In this document: positions 25,952 through 35,318 of the stretch, piece by piece
Layout: each line of letters starts with the position of its first letter
Numbering within the stretch: position 1 is the stretch's first letter
From: Bradyrhizobium nanningense
GTDB taxonomy: Bacteria > Pseudomonadota > Alphaproteobacteria > Rhizobiales > Xanthobacteraceae
DNA length: 64,000 nt
Assembly: GCF_004114535.1 (NCBI RefSeq)
Contig: NZ_LBJC01000033.1
Location: forward strand, 434,001 to 498,000
Direction: 5' to 3'
The notes under the pieces: generated by a model
Seen by the model: the letters and a program-made list of their open reading frames with translations, nothing else
The model's database searches: none
Told to the model about the DNA's origin: nothing
Program-made: the position numbers and the translations under genes

Positions 25952-28225
25952 TTGCAGAACAGCGGCGGCGGCGCGCGCGCATTCCAGAACGCGCGACTGC
26001 AGAAGAAATTGATGAAGCAGGCCGATGCGGTCATCGCCGCTGCGGCGAACGCCTATGGTCAGGGCCGATATGCCGAGACCGAGGCACTGTGCCGTGAGAT
26101 CCTGAAAGCCCTTCCGGATCATGTCGACGCCACGCATCTGCTCGGCATGTGCGCACATGACGGCCGGCGCCTCGAGGAGGCGCAAGAGCTGCTCGAGCGC
26201 GTGATCGCGCTCGATCCGCGCCTCCACGATGCCCACAACAACCTCGCGACCGTGCATTTCGACCTGGGCAATTACGAAGAGGCGCGGCGGGGCCAGGAGA
26301 GGGCGATCGCGCTGAAGCCGAATTTCGCGGTCGCGCTGACCAATCTCGGCAATACGCTGATGCATACGGGGCAGTACGAGCAGGCGCTCGAGATGCACGA
26401 GCGCGCCATCAAGTTGAAACCGGATTATGCCGATGCGCTCTGCAACCGCGGCATGGTCGAGATCGTGCTTGGACAGATTATGCGCGCCAAGGAGAGTTTC
26501 GAGCGCGCCCTGCTGTTCCAGCCGCGTCACGCCGAGGCCATCGTCGGCAGCGGCATGGTCAGCATGGAGCTTCGGCACCACGAAGAGGCGGCCGCCAAAT
26601 TCGCCACGGCGCTCGCGATCAAGCCCGGTGCGCCGAGGATTCTGGCCCAGCGCGGGCGGCTCAGTTACGAACTGCAGCGCCTGGAGCCCGCGCTTGCGGA
26701 TTTCGAGGCGGCGCTTGCGATCTCGCCCAAGCTGGAGCTGGCGCTCCGGGGCAAGGCTCAGACCTGCCTCGTCATGGGAAAGACCGCGCAGGCGATGGCG
26801 GCCGCGACGACGTTGATCGAGCGAAATCCGCGCTCCGAGATGGGAATGGCGCTGATGGGCTTCGCTTATTCGAACCAGGGCGACATGGATACCGCGATCG
26901 AATACCTCGATCGCGCGCTGGCGCTCCGACCGGACTATGGGGACGCGATCAGGGGAAAGATCTTCCTGGAGGACTACCGCGCCGAGGCCGATTTCGTGGT
27001 CCAGCAGGCGGTGCGAAAATCCTGGTGGGATCAGATCGGCTCCAAGGTGCCGCGAAGGGAGCTGCCGAAGCGGCCACTTGATCCGGAAAAGCGGATCGTG
27101 GTCGGCTATGTCGCTGCCGAATTCCGCCAGCATTCGGCGGGGCTCACGCTGCTGCCGGTGCTGCGCCACCATGATCACGCCAAATTTGAAATCATCTGCT
27201 ACTACTCCTGGCCGGGCGCGGACGAGTACACCGCCAAGTTCAAATCACTGGCGGACGTCTGGGTGGATGCCTGGGGGCTCTCGGACGATGAACTCGCCGA
27301 TCGTATTCAGGCCGACAATGTCGACATCCTGATCGACGTTTCGGGCCACACGACCGGCAACAGGCTGCAATGCTTCGCGCGGAAGCCGGCGCCGATCCAG
27401 GCCACCGGCTTCGGTCATGCGACGGGCACGGGCATGCCGACCATGGACTACGTCCTCGCGGATCCCATCTTCATTCCGCCATCGGTCCGGCACTTGTTTC
27501 CCGAGAAGATCCACGATCTGCCGTGCTTGATCACGATGGAGCCCGTCACCAATCTGCAGCCGTCCGAGCTGCCGATGCTCCGCAACGGCCACGTCACGTT
27601 CGGCGTGTTCAACCGCATCTACAAGATCTCGGATGATGCGATCCGCGTGTGGGCGCGCATCATGCGGCAGGTGCCGGGATCGAAGATCATCCTCAAGCAT
27701 GGTTTGCTCGACGATGCCCTGCTGCGCGATAGCCTGATCGCTCGCTTCATCGCGCAGGGCATTGCGGAGGAGAACATTACCTGCCTCGGCACCACCTCGC
27801 GCGACGACCATCTGAAGGCCTTCGACCAGATCGATATTTCCCTCGACACGTTCCCGCAAAACGGCGGCATCAGCACCTGGGAATCCCTCTACAAGGGCGT
27901 TCCCGTCGTCGCCAAGCTCGGCATCGGCGCCTCCTCGCGTGCCGGCGCCTCCATCGTGGCGGCCGTCGGCCTCGGCGACTGGGTCGCGGAGGATGACGAC
28001 GGCTATGTCGAGATCGCCCGCAAGTTTGCCTCGCAGCCCGAGCATCTGGCGAAGTTACGCGCCGGGCTGCCGGCCCAGATCGCAGCCTCGCCCGCCGGCA
28101 ATGTCGAGATCTACACGCGCGAGCTCGAGGCGGGGTACCGCAAGTTCTGGCGCGACTATTGTGCCGCCGCCTCGGAAGGCGGCGACGCTGCTGTGAGCGG
28201 GGCGGACGCATCTCGCGGTTGCTGA
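25952..28225 (+). CDS. TPR/GT41 glycosyltransferase (SPINDLY or OGT-like), copy 2
   Basis: The product is 757 aa with the same architecture as copy 1: about nine TPR units, then the GT41 catalytic region (GHTTGNR, GFGHATGTGMPTMDYVLADP, PQNGGISTWESLYKGVPVVA). It differs from copy 1 mainly in surface residues of the TPRs and has a short additional C-terminal tail (AAVSGADASRGC). The frame is open far upstream into copy 1, but the leader CCGGAGAGACACC-TTG at 25940-25954 marks the start. The N-terminus NSGGGARAFQNARLQKKL aligns with the other copies. Same TTG start and probably the same biochemical role, with a possibly different protein target. Confidence 0.87.
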   Translation: MQNSGGGARAFQNARLQKKLMKQADAVIAAAANAYGQGRYAETEALCREILKALPDHVDATHLLGMCAHDGRRLEEAQELLERVIALDPRLHDAHNNLATVHFDLGNYEEARRGQERAIALKPNFAVALTNLGNTLMHTGQYEQALEMHERAIKLKPDYADALCNRGMVEIVLGQIMRAKESFERALLFQPRHAEAIVGSGMVSMELRHHEEAAAKFATALAIKPGAPRILAQRGRLSYELQRLEPALADFEAALAISPKLELALRGKAQTCLVMGKTAQAMAAATTLIERNPRSEMGMALMGFAYSNQGDMDTAIEYLDRALALRPDYGDAIRGKIFLEDYRAEADFVVQQAVRKSWWDQIGSKVPRRELPKRPLDPEKRIVVGYVAAEFRQHSAGLTLLPVLRHHDHAKFEIICYYSWPGADEYTAKFKSLADVWVDAWGLSDDELADRIQADNVDILIDVSGHTTGNRLQCFARKPAPIQATGFGHATGTGMPTMDYVLADPIFIPPSVRHLFPEKIHDLPCLITMEPVTNLQPSELPMLRNGHVTFGVFNRIYKISDDAIRVWARIMRQVPGSKIILKHGLLDDALLRDSLIARFIAQGIAEENITCLGTTSRDDHLKAFDQIDISLDTFPQNGGISTWESLYKGVPVVAKLGIGASSRAGASIVAAVGLGDWVAEDDDGYVEIARKFASQPEHLAKLRAGLPAQIAASPAGNVEIYTRELEAGYRKFWRDYCAAASEGGDAAVSGADASRGC

Positions 28226-28332
28226 GCAGGATCCGGTAGCGCCCCCGGGATAGCCCGGAAGGATTTCCCGCCCCGCCGGCCCGCCGCACGAATCAGCTAG
28301 ACTCGCCGCCGGCCATCTTCCGGAGAGACACC

Positions 28333-30573
28333 TTGCAGAGCAGCGCTGGCGCGCGCGCATTCCAGAATGCGCGATTGCAGAAGAAGTTGAAGAAGCAGGC
28401 CGACGCCATCATCTCCGCCGCGGCGAGCGCTTATGGCCAGGGCAGATATGCGGAGACCGAGGCACTCTGCCGCCAGATCGTGCAAGCTGTTCCGGATCAC
28501 TTCGACGCCACGCACCTGCTCGGCCTGAGCGTGCAACAGGGTGGGCGTCTGGAGGAGGCGCAACAGCTGCTCGAACGCGCAATTGCGATCGATCCGCGTT
28601 CGCACGAGGCCCATAACAATCTCGCTGCTGTGCACCTGGCTCTTCAGAAATTTGAGGCCGCTCGCGCCTGCCTGGAGAAGGCGATCGCGCTGAAGCCCAA
28701 TTTTGCGCCGGCCCTGGCCGGCCTCGGCAACACCTTGCTCCAGATGAACCTGCCCGAGCAGGCCATCGAGATGTACGATCGCGCGATCAAGCTGAAGCCG
28801 GATCATGCCGATGCGCTCTGCAATCGTGGCCTCGCCGAGCTGGCGCTCGGCCGGTTCGACCGGGCCAGGCAGAGTTTCGAGCGCGCTTTGTTGTTTCAGC
28901 CGCGCCACGCCGAAGCGCTCGTCGGCAAAGGGGTGGTCAGCATCGAGCTCAAGCACTACGATGAGGCGGAAGCCGCCCTCGCAGCGGCGCTCGCGATCAG
29001 GCCCGGTTCGGCGAAGACGCTCGCGCATCGCGGGCGACTCAATTTTGCGCTGTCGCGACCACAGCAGGCGGCTGCGGATTTTGATGCCGCACTTGCGCTT
29101 TCGCCGAAGCTCGAAGTGGCCTTGCGGGGGAAGGCGGAAGTCTCGCTGAGCATGGGGAATAATGCGCAGGCGATGCTGGCCTGCACGGCGTTGCTCGAAG
29201 AAAATCCGCGCTCGGCGATTGCGCTCGCGCTGCTGAGTTCCTGTTTTGCGAACCAGGGAGACATCGCAGCCGCGATCGAACATCTCGACGCCGCGCTCGC
29301 CCTCGCGCCGGACCAGCCGGACCTGATCGCGCGGAAGATTTACTTTCTGGACTTCCTCTCCGAGGCCGATTTCGCGGTCCAGCAGGCGGCGCGCAAATCC
29401 TGGGGGGATGCGATCGGCGCCAGATTGCCACAGAGGAAGCTCGCGCCACGGCAGCTCGATCCTGACAGGCGGATCGTGGTCGGTTATGTCGCTGCCGAAT
29501 TCTGGTACCACTCGGCGGCGTTCGGTCTGTTGCCGGTGCTTCGCCATCACGATCACGCCAGGTTCGAGATCGTCTGCTATTCGTGCTCGCCGACGCGAGA
29601 CGAGATGACCGCCAAGTTCAAGTCGTTGGCGGACGTCTGGGTCGACGCCTGGCAGCTGTCCGATGACGAACTGGCCGACCGTATCGAGGCCGACAAGGTC
29701 GATATCCTGATCGACGTGTCCGGGCATACCACCGGCAACAGGCTCCCGGTATTCGCCCGCAAGCCGGCTCCGATCCAGGTCACGGGCTTCGGCCACGCCA
29801 CGGGAACCGGCCTGCAGACCATGGACTACGTGCTCGCCGATCCGATCTTCATTGCGGAATCGGCCCGCCACCTGGTGGCCGAAAAGGTCTATGACCTGCC
29901 GTGCCTGATCACGACAGATCCGATCCTGGATGTGCCTGCTTCGGATCTGCCCATGCTCCGCAACGGCCACGTGACCTTTGGCGTCTTCAATCGCATCTCC
30001 AAGATCTCGGATCAGGCCATTCGTGTATGGTCGAAAGTGATGCGGGAGGTGGCCGGTTCGAAGATCATCATCAAGCACACTCTGCTCGACGATCCGTTGG
30101 TCCGCGACGGTCTGATCGCGCGCTTCGTCGCGCAGGGCATCGCCGAAGAGAACGTCATCTGCGTGGGCTCGACGCCGCGCCACCAGCACCTGCTGGCGTT
30201 CGCGCAAGTCGACATCTCGCTCGATACTTTCCCGCAAAACGGCGGCGTCAGCACCTGGGAGTCCCTCTATGCGGGCGTTCCGGTCGTCGCCAAGCTCGGC
30301 AACGGGGCTTCTTCGCGCGCCGGCGCTTCCATCGTGACCGCCGTCGGTCTCGGCGACTGGGTCGCCGCGGATGACGATGGCTATGTCGAAATCGCCCGCA
30401 GGTTTGCGGCGCAGCCTGAGCACCTGGCGAAGTTGCGCGCGGGTTTGCCGGCTCAGATCGCAGCCTCAGCCGCCGGCAATGTCGAGATCTACACGCGCAG
30501 GGTCGAGGAGGGCTACCGCCGGTTCTGGCGCGACTATTGTGCTGCCGCCTCGGAACGCGGCGAGGTCGCGTAA
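28333..30573 (+). CDS. TPR/GT41 glycosyltransferase (SPINDLY or OGT-like), copy 3
   Basis: The product is 746 aa, colinear with copy 1. The TPR array lies at about 28-335, then EFWYHS, GHTTGNR, GFGHATGTGLQTMDYVLADP and PQNGGVSTWESLYAGVPVVA. The start is TTG 28333, preceded by the same CCGGAGAGACACC leader. EFWYHS replaces the EFR-x-HS of the other two copies near the conserved histidine, which could alter acceptor or donor binding. It ends the tandem cluster and is convergent with the cysteine synthase gene 56 bp away. Confidence 0.88.
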   Translation: MQSSAGARAFQNARLQKKLKKQADAIISAAASAYGQGRYAETEALCRQIVQAVPDHFDATHLLGLSVQQGGRLEEAQQLLERAIAIDPRSHEAHNNLAAVHLALQKFEAARACLEKAIALKPNFAPALAGLGNTLLQMNLPEQAIEMYDRAIKLKPDHADALCNRGLAELALGRFDRARQSFERALLFQPRHAEALVGKGVVSIELKHYDEAEAALAAALAIRPGSAKTLAHRGRLNFALSRPQQAAADFDAALALSPKLEVALRGKAEVSLSMGNNAQAMLACTALLEENPRSAIALALLSSCFANQGDIAAAIEHLDAALALAPDQPDLIARKIYFLDFLSEADFAVQQAARKSWGDAIGARLPQRKLAPRQLDPDRRIVVGYVAAEFWYHSAAFGLLPVLRHHDHARFEIVCYSCSPTRDEMTAKFKSLADVWVDAWQLSDDELADRIEADKVDILIDVSGHTTGNRLPVFARKPAPIQVTGFGHATGTGLQTMDYVLADPIFIAESARHLVAEKVYDLPCLITTDPILDVPASDLPMLRNGHVTFGVFNRISKISDQAIRVWSKVMREVAGSKIIIKHTLLDDPLVRDGLIARFVAQGIAEENVICVGSTPRHQHLLAFAQVDISLDTFPQNGGVSTWESLYAGVPVVAKLGNGASSRAGASIVTAVGLGDWVAADDDGYVEIARRFAAQPEHLAKLRAGLPAQIAASAAGNVEIYTRRVEEGYRRFWRDYCAAASERGEVA

Positions 30574-30629
30574 CCCGGCCCAGGCGCCGAGCCTGTGGAA
30601 GTGCGTTCTTCCCCGGGGCTCCGTGACGA

Positions 30630-31664
30630 TCACACGAACGGCGGCTTGATGTTGCTGCGCTTCTCCAGCCACTCCGGCACCGGCAGGTTCTTCGCGCGCA
30701 TGAAGTCCGCGTTGAACAGCTTCGACTGATAGCGGCTGCCGGAATCGCACAGCACGGTGACGATCGTCTTGCCGGGCCCGAGCTGTTTGGCAAGGCGCAT
30801 CGCGCCGACGATGTTGATGCCGGTCGAGCCGCCGAGGCACAGGCCTTCGTGCTGGAGCAATTCGTAGATCGCAGTGACGGCTTCGGCATCGGGAATGAGG
30901 TAGGCGTCGTCGACCTTCGCGGTCTCGACGATCGCGGTCGCGCGGTTGAGGCCGATGCCTTCGGTGATCGAGCCGCCGGGCGTCGCCTTGGCATCGCCGG
31001 TCCTGAAATATTCGTACATGCCGGCGCCGTGCGGATCGGCGCAGGCGATTCGCACGTTCTTGTTCTTCTCGTTCAGATAACGGCTGATGCCGGCGAGCGT
31101 GCCGCCGCTGCCGACCGAGCAGACGAAGCCGTCGACCCTGCCGCCGGTCTGCTCCCAGATCTCGGGTCCGGTGGATTCGTAGTGCGCCTTGGCATTGTCG
31201 AGGTTGTTCCACTGGTCTGCGAACAGCACGCCGTTCGGCTCGGTCTTGCGCAGCTCATCCGCAAGCCGCCGGCCGACGTGTTGATAGTTGTTTGGGTTGG
31301 CATAGGGCAGGGCCGGCACCTCGATCAGCTCGGCGCCGCACAGCTTCAGAAAGTCCTTCTTCTCCTGGCTCTGCGTTTCCGGGATCACGATCAGGGTTCG
31401 GTAGCCGCGTGCGCTGGCGACGACGGCGAGGCCGATGCCGGTGTTGCCGGCGGTCGCTTCCACCACGAGACCGCCGAGCTTGAGCTCGCCGCGCTTCTCG
31501 GCCTCCAGGATCATCCATTTGCCGGCGCGGTCCTTGACCGACTGGCCGGGGTTCATGAACTCGGCCTTACCGAGAATGGTGCAGCCGGTCAGTTCCGAGG
31601 CGCGCTTCAGCTTGATCAGCGGGGTGTTGCCGATCGCTTCGACAACGTCGTTTCGAATGCTCAT
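30630..31664 (-). CDS. Cysteine synthase-like PLP enzyme
   Basis: The product is a 344-aa beta-family PLP enzyme. K44 in GQSVKDRAG is the Schiff-base lysine. The asparagine/phosphate loop EATAGNTGIGLA and the cofactor cup SVGSGGTLAGIS are present. TQSQEKK replaces the TMS-x-ERR stretch of classical CysK. It makes cysteine from O-acetylserine and sulfide, or a related beta-substitution. With 344 aa it is longer than E. coli CysK by about 20 residues at the C-terminus. It is divergent from the efflux operon and forms its own unit. Cystathionine beta-synthase activity cannot be excluded. Confidence 0.85.
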   Translation of the reverse strand: MSIRNDVVEAIGNTPLIKLKRASELTGCTILGKAEFMNPGQSVKDRAGKWMILEAEKRGELKLGGLVVEATAGNTGIGLAVVASARGYRTLIVIPETQSQEKKDFLKLCGAELIEVPALPYANPNNYQHVGRRLADELRKTEPNGVLFADQWNNLDNAKAHYESTGPEIWEQTGGRVDGFVCSVGSGGTLAGISRYLNEKNKNVRIACADPHGAGMYEYFRTGDAKATPGGSITEGIGLNRATAIVETAKVDDAYLIPDAEAVTAIYELLQHEGLCLGGSTGINIVGAMRLAKQLGPGKTIVTVLCDSGSRYQSKLFNADFMRAKNLPVPEWLEKRSNIKPPFV

Positions 31665-32388
31665 GTCAGGAAAATCGCCACCAAGAGGGTTGATCTGGTT
31701 GGCCAGAACCTAGTGCTTGGGGGGACAAAGGGGAAGGCTTTTGCGCTGCGGCGAAACCGTCTGAAACTCCTGTCCGAACAGCGATATTCTCCAACCGTGC
31801 GACCGCCGATGATGCGCGCGGCCACGCGGCCGGAGATCGGTAGGAGGAAATGACTGAGGTCCGCCAAAGCACGAAACGATAACGCCCATGGTGAGTGGTC
31901 TTGCGACCAATTTTTGCCACGGGCGAGCGGATCGCGGTCGAGGAGCGTGGACAGAGTGGGGGAAGGGTGAGGAAAAATCGGCATGAGGAAAGAGCTTCGC
32001 TTGCGGCAATTGACGGTGTTGTGAAGTGACCAGTGGGCGCGACTGAGCTGAAGCGGTGAGGGGTGCTCGGATTGAAGGGCTCAACGGACGGTGTGGCAGC
32101 AATATCACATGAAATCTTGGTAAGCTTGATCCCATTTCCAGTTGTTTCGCCATGAGAGAAGTGGCTGCAAGACAGGCACATTTCACAGTTTTGGCAGTTC
32201 GTGCCGGGCTCGTCGGCGTGGTCATCTCGCAACTGCCGGACTGTCCCGCCGTTCCGCGTCCGGCTAGTATGGATCTCAGGTTCCGCAGAAAGCATCACCC
32301 CTGTGAGCGAGTTGTCCAAAGCCCCCCGATTGTCCCGCCGCGAATCGGTTAATCCGGTCCCGCGGCGGCTCGATCTGCCCGGCGGGGG
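31665..32388. other. Intergenic region between divergent transcription units
   Basis: About 720 bases contain no convincing gene. Open frames on the minus strand have scrambled composition and no recognisable domain. No TetR- or LysR-type regulator is encoded beside the efflux operon, so its control must come from elsewhere. Promoters for both units must lie here but I cannot place them. Confidence 0.5.
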
Positions 32389-33873
32389 GTGGATGTGACA
32401 CAGGATGTTCCGGCGATCGCCATGCGGCGGTACGAAGGGTCTGCATCCCGGACGCGGCGCGCGGCGCGCTGGGTTGCGGTGGTGTGCCTCGCCGCTGGGT
32501 CCGGTGCTTGCGTGCTGACTCAGGATCTCCCCGATCCCGCCCTCGACGTTCCCACGCAGTACAAATACGCCGGCAAGGGCGATGCGCCGCCGTCATTGGA
32601 TTGGTGGCGTGGCTTCCGCTCGGCGGAGCTGACGCAGCTGATGGAAGAGGCGCAGACCGTCAACCTGGATATCGCCGCAGCCGTTTCACGCATCGTCCAG
32701 GCCGACGCCCAGGCGCGGCAGGCGGGCGCGGCGCTGCTGCCGAGCGTGTCGACGGGCGGATCGGAAACCTATTCGCGCACGTCGGGCGCAAGCTCCTCGG
32801 GCCTGTCCATTGGCGGCCGCGAAGTCGTCAACTATTCGGCCTCGCTCAGCGCGAGCTATCAGCTCGACTTCTGGGGCCAGAATCGCGATGCGCTGCAAAC
32901 GGCCGAGGAGACCGCCAACGCCAATCGCTTCGATCGCGATACCGTCGCGCTGACGACGCTCGCAGCCGTCGCCAATGCCTATTTCCAGGTGCTGGCCTCG
33001 CAGGACCGGATCAGGACCTCACAGCGCAACATCGCGAGCGCGCAGCGCATCCTTGATGCGGTCAGGGAGCGGCGCAAGGCCGGCACCGGCACGGATCTCG
33101 ATGTCGCCCAGCAGGAGAGCGTGCTCGCCAACCAGAAGGCCCTGGTGCCGCCGCTGCGCCAGACGCTGGACCAGAACGTCAACGCGCTCGCCGTGCTGGT
33201 CTCGCGCCCGCCCGAGAGCGTGCGCGTGCTCGGCAGCTCCCTGGACCGGGCCGCGATCCCGCGCGTGACGCCCGGCCTGCCGTCGGAGCTCCTGACGCAG
33301 CGGCCCGACATCCGCCGCCAGGAGGCGCAGCTTGCGTCTGCGACCGCCAACATCGGCAACGCCCGTGCCCAGTTCTTTCCGACCATCCAGCTCACCGGCA
33401 ATGGCGGCTATCAGAGCTCGGCGCTGGTCTCGCTGTTCCAGCCGCACGCGGCTTTCTTCCAGCTCGTCGGCAGCGCCACTCAGCCGATCTTCGACGGCGG
33501 CAAGATCCTCGGCAATTTCGAATTCGCCAAGGCAAGGCAGGACGAGCTGCTCCAGACCTACCGCAAGACCATCGTGCAGGCCTTTGCCGACGTCGATAAC
33601 GCGCTGTTCTCGATCAAGCAGACCACGATCAAGCTGCAATTGCAGCGCGACGTGGTCGTCGCCTCGCGCCGTGCCTTCGATCTCTCCGAGCAGCAATTGC
33701 GCGCCGGCACCGCCGACATCGTGACCGTGCTCAACACTCAACTCACCCTGTTCCAGGCGGAAGACGCGCTGTCGCAGGCGCAACTGGCCCGCTTGCTCGC
33801 CATCGTCAGCCTGTATCAGGCGCTCGGCGGCGGCTGGGAGCCGCGAATGGAGAAACCGGTCAATGCTCTTTAA
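32389..33873 (+). CDS. NodT-family outer-membrane efflux lipoprotein
   Basis: The product is up to 494 aa, of the TolC/NodT family, and forms the outer-membrane exit duct of an RND pump. After a short basic stretch and a hydrophobic helix comes GSGAC, a plausible but imperfect lipobox. DWWRGFRSAELTQLMEEA and the two OEP repeats follow. The duplicated motif shows as LPSVSTGG and FFPTIQLTG. The frame opens at GTG 32389; GTG 32395 or ATG 32422 are alternative starts. Its end overlaps the adaptor gene by 11 bp, so the four genes to 41572 are one operon. Confidence 0.88.
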   Translation: MDVTQDVPAIAMRRYEGSASRTRRAARWVAVVCLAAGSGACVLTQDLPDPALDVPTQYKYAGKGDAPPSLDWWRGFRSAELTQLMEEAQTVNLDIAAAVSRIVQADAQARQAGAALLPSVSTGGSETYSRTSGASSSGLSIGGREVVNYSASLSASYQLDFWGQNRDALQTAEETANANRFDRDTVALTTLAAVANAYFQVLASQDRIRTSQRNIASAQRILDAVRERRKAGTGTDLDVAQQESVLANQKALVPPLRQTLDQNVNALAVLVSRPPESVRVLGSSLDRAAIPRVTPGLPSELLTQRPDIRRQEAQLASATANIGNARAQFFPTIQLTGNGGYQSSALVSLFQPHAAFFQLVGSATQPIFDGGKILGNFEFAKARQDELLQTYRKTIVQAFADVDNALFSIKQTTIKLQLQRDVVVASRRAFDLSEQQLRAGTADIVTVLNTQLTLFQAEDALSQAQLARLLAIVSLYQALGGGWEPRMEKPVNAL

Positions 33874-35281
33874 GCCGGATAGCAAGCAAGGCGTAGAGGA
33901 GGGAACGGCGAAAAGGTCGCGTGGCCGCGGCTTCGTCATGACCCTGATCACGCTCGCGATCCTCGGCGGCCTGTTCTATCTCGGCTGGAACGCCACGCAT
34001 CAACAGCAGGCCAACAACCGCAACAACCAGCGGCTCGATCTGCCGGTGCCCGTGCTGGCGGCGAGCCCGCGAGTGCTGGACGTTCCGGTCTATCTCGACG
34101 GCGTCGGCGCGATCCGCGCGCTCAACACCGTAACCGTGCGCTCCCAGGTCGACGGCAAGCTGATCGCAGTCAACTTCACCGAGGGACAGGACGTCAAGAA
34201 GGGCGACGTGCTCGGCGAGATCGATCCGGCGATCTACCAGGCGCAGTACGACCAAGCAGTCGCCAAGAAGGCGCAGGACCAGGCCCAACTTGCCAACCAG
34301 CGCATCGACTTGACGCGCTACGAGCAGCTCGCCGCCTCCAATGCAGGCTCCAAGCAGCAGGCCGACACCCAGCGCGCGCTGGTGGCGCAGACCGAGGCGC
34401 TGGTCAAGGCCGATCAGGCCGCGATCGACAATGCGGCGGCGACGCTGAGCTACACCAAGATCGTGGCCCCGATCTCGGGCCGTGCCGGCCTGCGCCAGGT
34501 CGACCAGGGCAACATCATCCATGCCTCCGACACCACGGGTCTCGTGGTGATCACGCAATTGCAGCCGATCGCGGTGTGGTTCAGCCTGCCGCAGCAACAG
34601 ATCATGCGCGTCAATGCGGCCGCGGCGAAGGGCACGCTCGCGGTCGACGTGTTCGGCAATGACGGCATCACGGTGATCGACACCGGCAAGCTGACCGGCA
34701 TCGACAATCAGGTCGACCAGACCACCGGCACGCTCAAGCTCAAGGCGGCATTTCCCAACGCCAATTACCAGCTCTGGCCGGGCCAGTTCGTCAATGTCCG
34801 TCTCAAGGTCGAGACGCTGGTGCAGGCGCTGGTGATACCGACGTCGGCCGTGCAGCGCGGCCCGATCGGGACCTTCAGCTATGTCATCGGCGAGGACAAC
34901 GTCGTCTCGGCCAAGCCCGTAGTGGTGACACAGCAGAACGAGCATGACGCCGTGATCGCCAGCGGCCTATCGGCGAGCGACAGGGTCGTCACCACGGGCT
35001 TCGCCAATCTGGCCGACGGCTCCAAGGTGATCGTCGGCCGCGACGACCAGACCCCGTCGGCCGATCTCGCTCCGCGCAAGCGCTCGCGCGGGCCGGACGC
35101 CCAGAAGAAGGATGGCGCCAAGGAAAGTCAGAAGGACGGTCCGAAGGACGGACAGGGCAAGGGCGGCGAATTCCGCGCCAAGCGCAACAGCAGCGAAGGC
35201 GACCAGAAGGGGCAGACCGGGCCGGCTCCTGGACCTGCACCTGGGCCGGGAGCATCGGGACCTGGAGCCAAGCAGCCATGA
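33863..35281 (+). CDS. RND efflux periplasmic adaptor (MdtA-like)
   Basis: The product is a 472-aa membrane fusion protein bridging the inner pump and the outer duct. An N-terminal anchor lies at about 23-44. The barrel-sandwich lipoyl half is VTVRSQVDGKLIAVNFTEGQ, followed by a helical hairpin and a second lipoyl half (SYTKIVAPISGRAGLRQVD). It overlaps the NodT gene by 11 bp. The C-terminal ~80 residues are unusual: a charged Lys/Asp/Gly tail followed by Pro-Gly repeats (PAPGPAPGPG), absent from typical MdtA. Confidence 0.9.
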   Translation: MLFKPDSKQGVEEGTAKRSRGRGFVMTLITLAILGGLFYLGWNATHQQQANNRNNQRLDLPVPVLAASPRVLDVPVYLDGVGAIRALNTVTVRSQVDGKLIAVNFTEGQDVKKGDVLGEIDPAIYQAQYDQAVAKKAQDQAQLANQRIDLTRYEQLAASNAGSKQQADTQRALVAQTEALVKADQAAIDNAAATLSYTKIVAPISGRAGLRQVDQGNIIHASDTTGLVVITQLQPIAVWFSLPQQQIMRVNAAAAKGTLAVDVFGNDGITVIDTGKLTGIDNQVDQTTGTLKLKAAFPNANYQLWPGQFVNVRLKVETLVQALVIPTSAVQRGPIGTFSYVIGEDNVVSAKPVVVTQQNEHDAVIASGLSASDRVVTTGFANLADGSKVIVGRDDQTPSADLAPRKRSRGPDAQKKDGAKESQKDGPKDGQGKGGEFRAKRNSSEGDQKGQTGPAPGPAPGPGASGPGAKQP

Positions 35282-35318
35282 TCCCGACAACAGCCGCTTG
35301 AAGCGGCAGGCAGATCCC

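Noticed and set aside
31666..32319. A 217-codon minus-strand frame between the cysteine synthase and efflux genes
   Set aside because: Composition is scrambled (many Ser, Pro and Arg), no domain or ribosome site is visible, and it is not a recognisable regulator.
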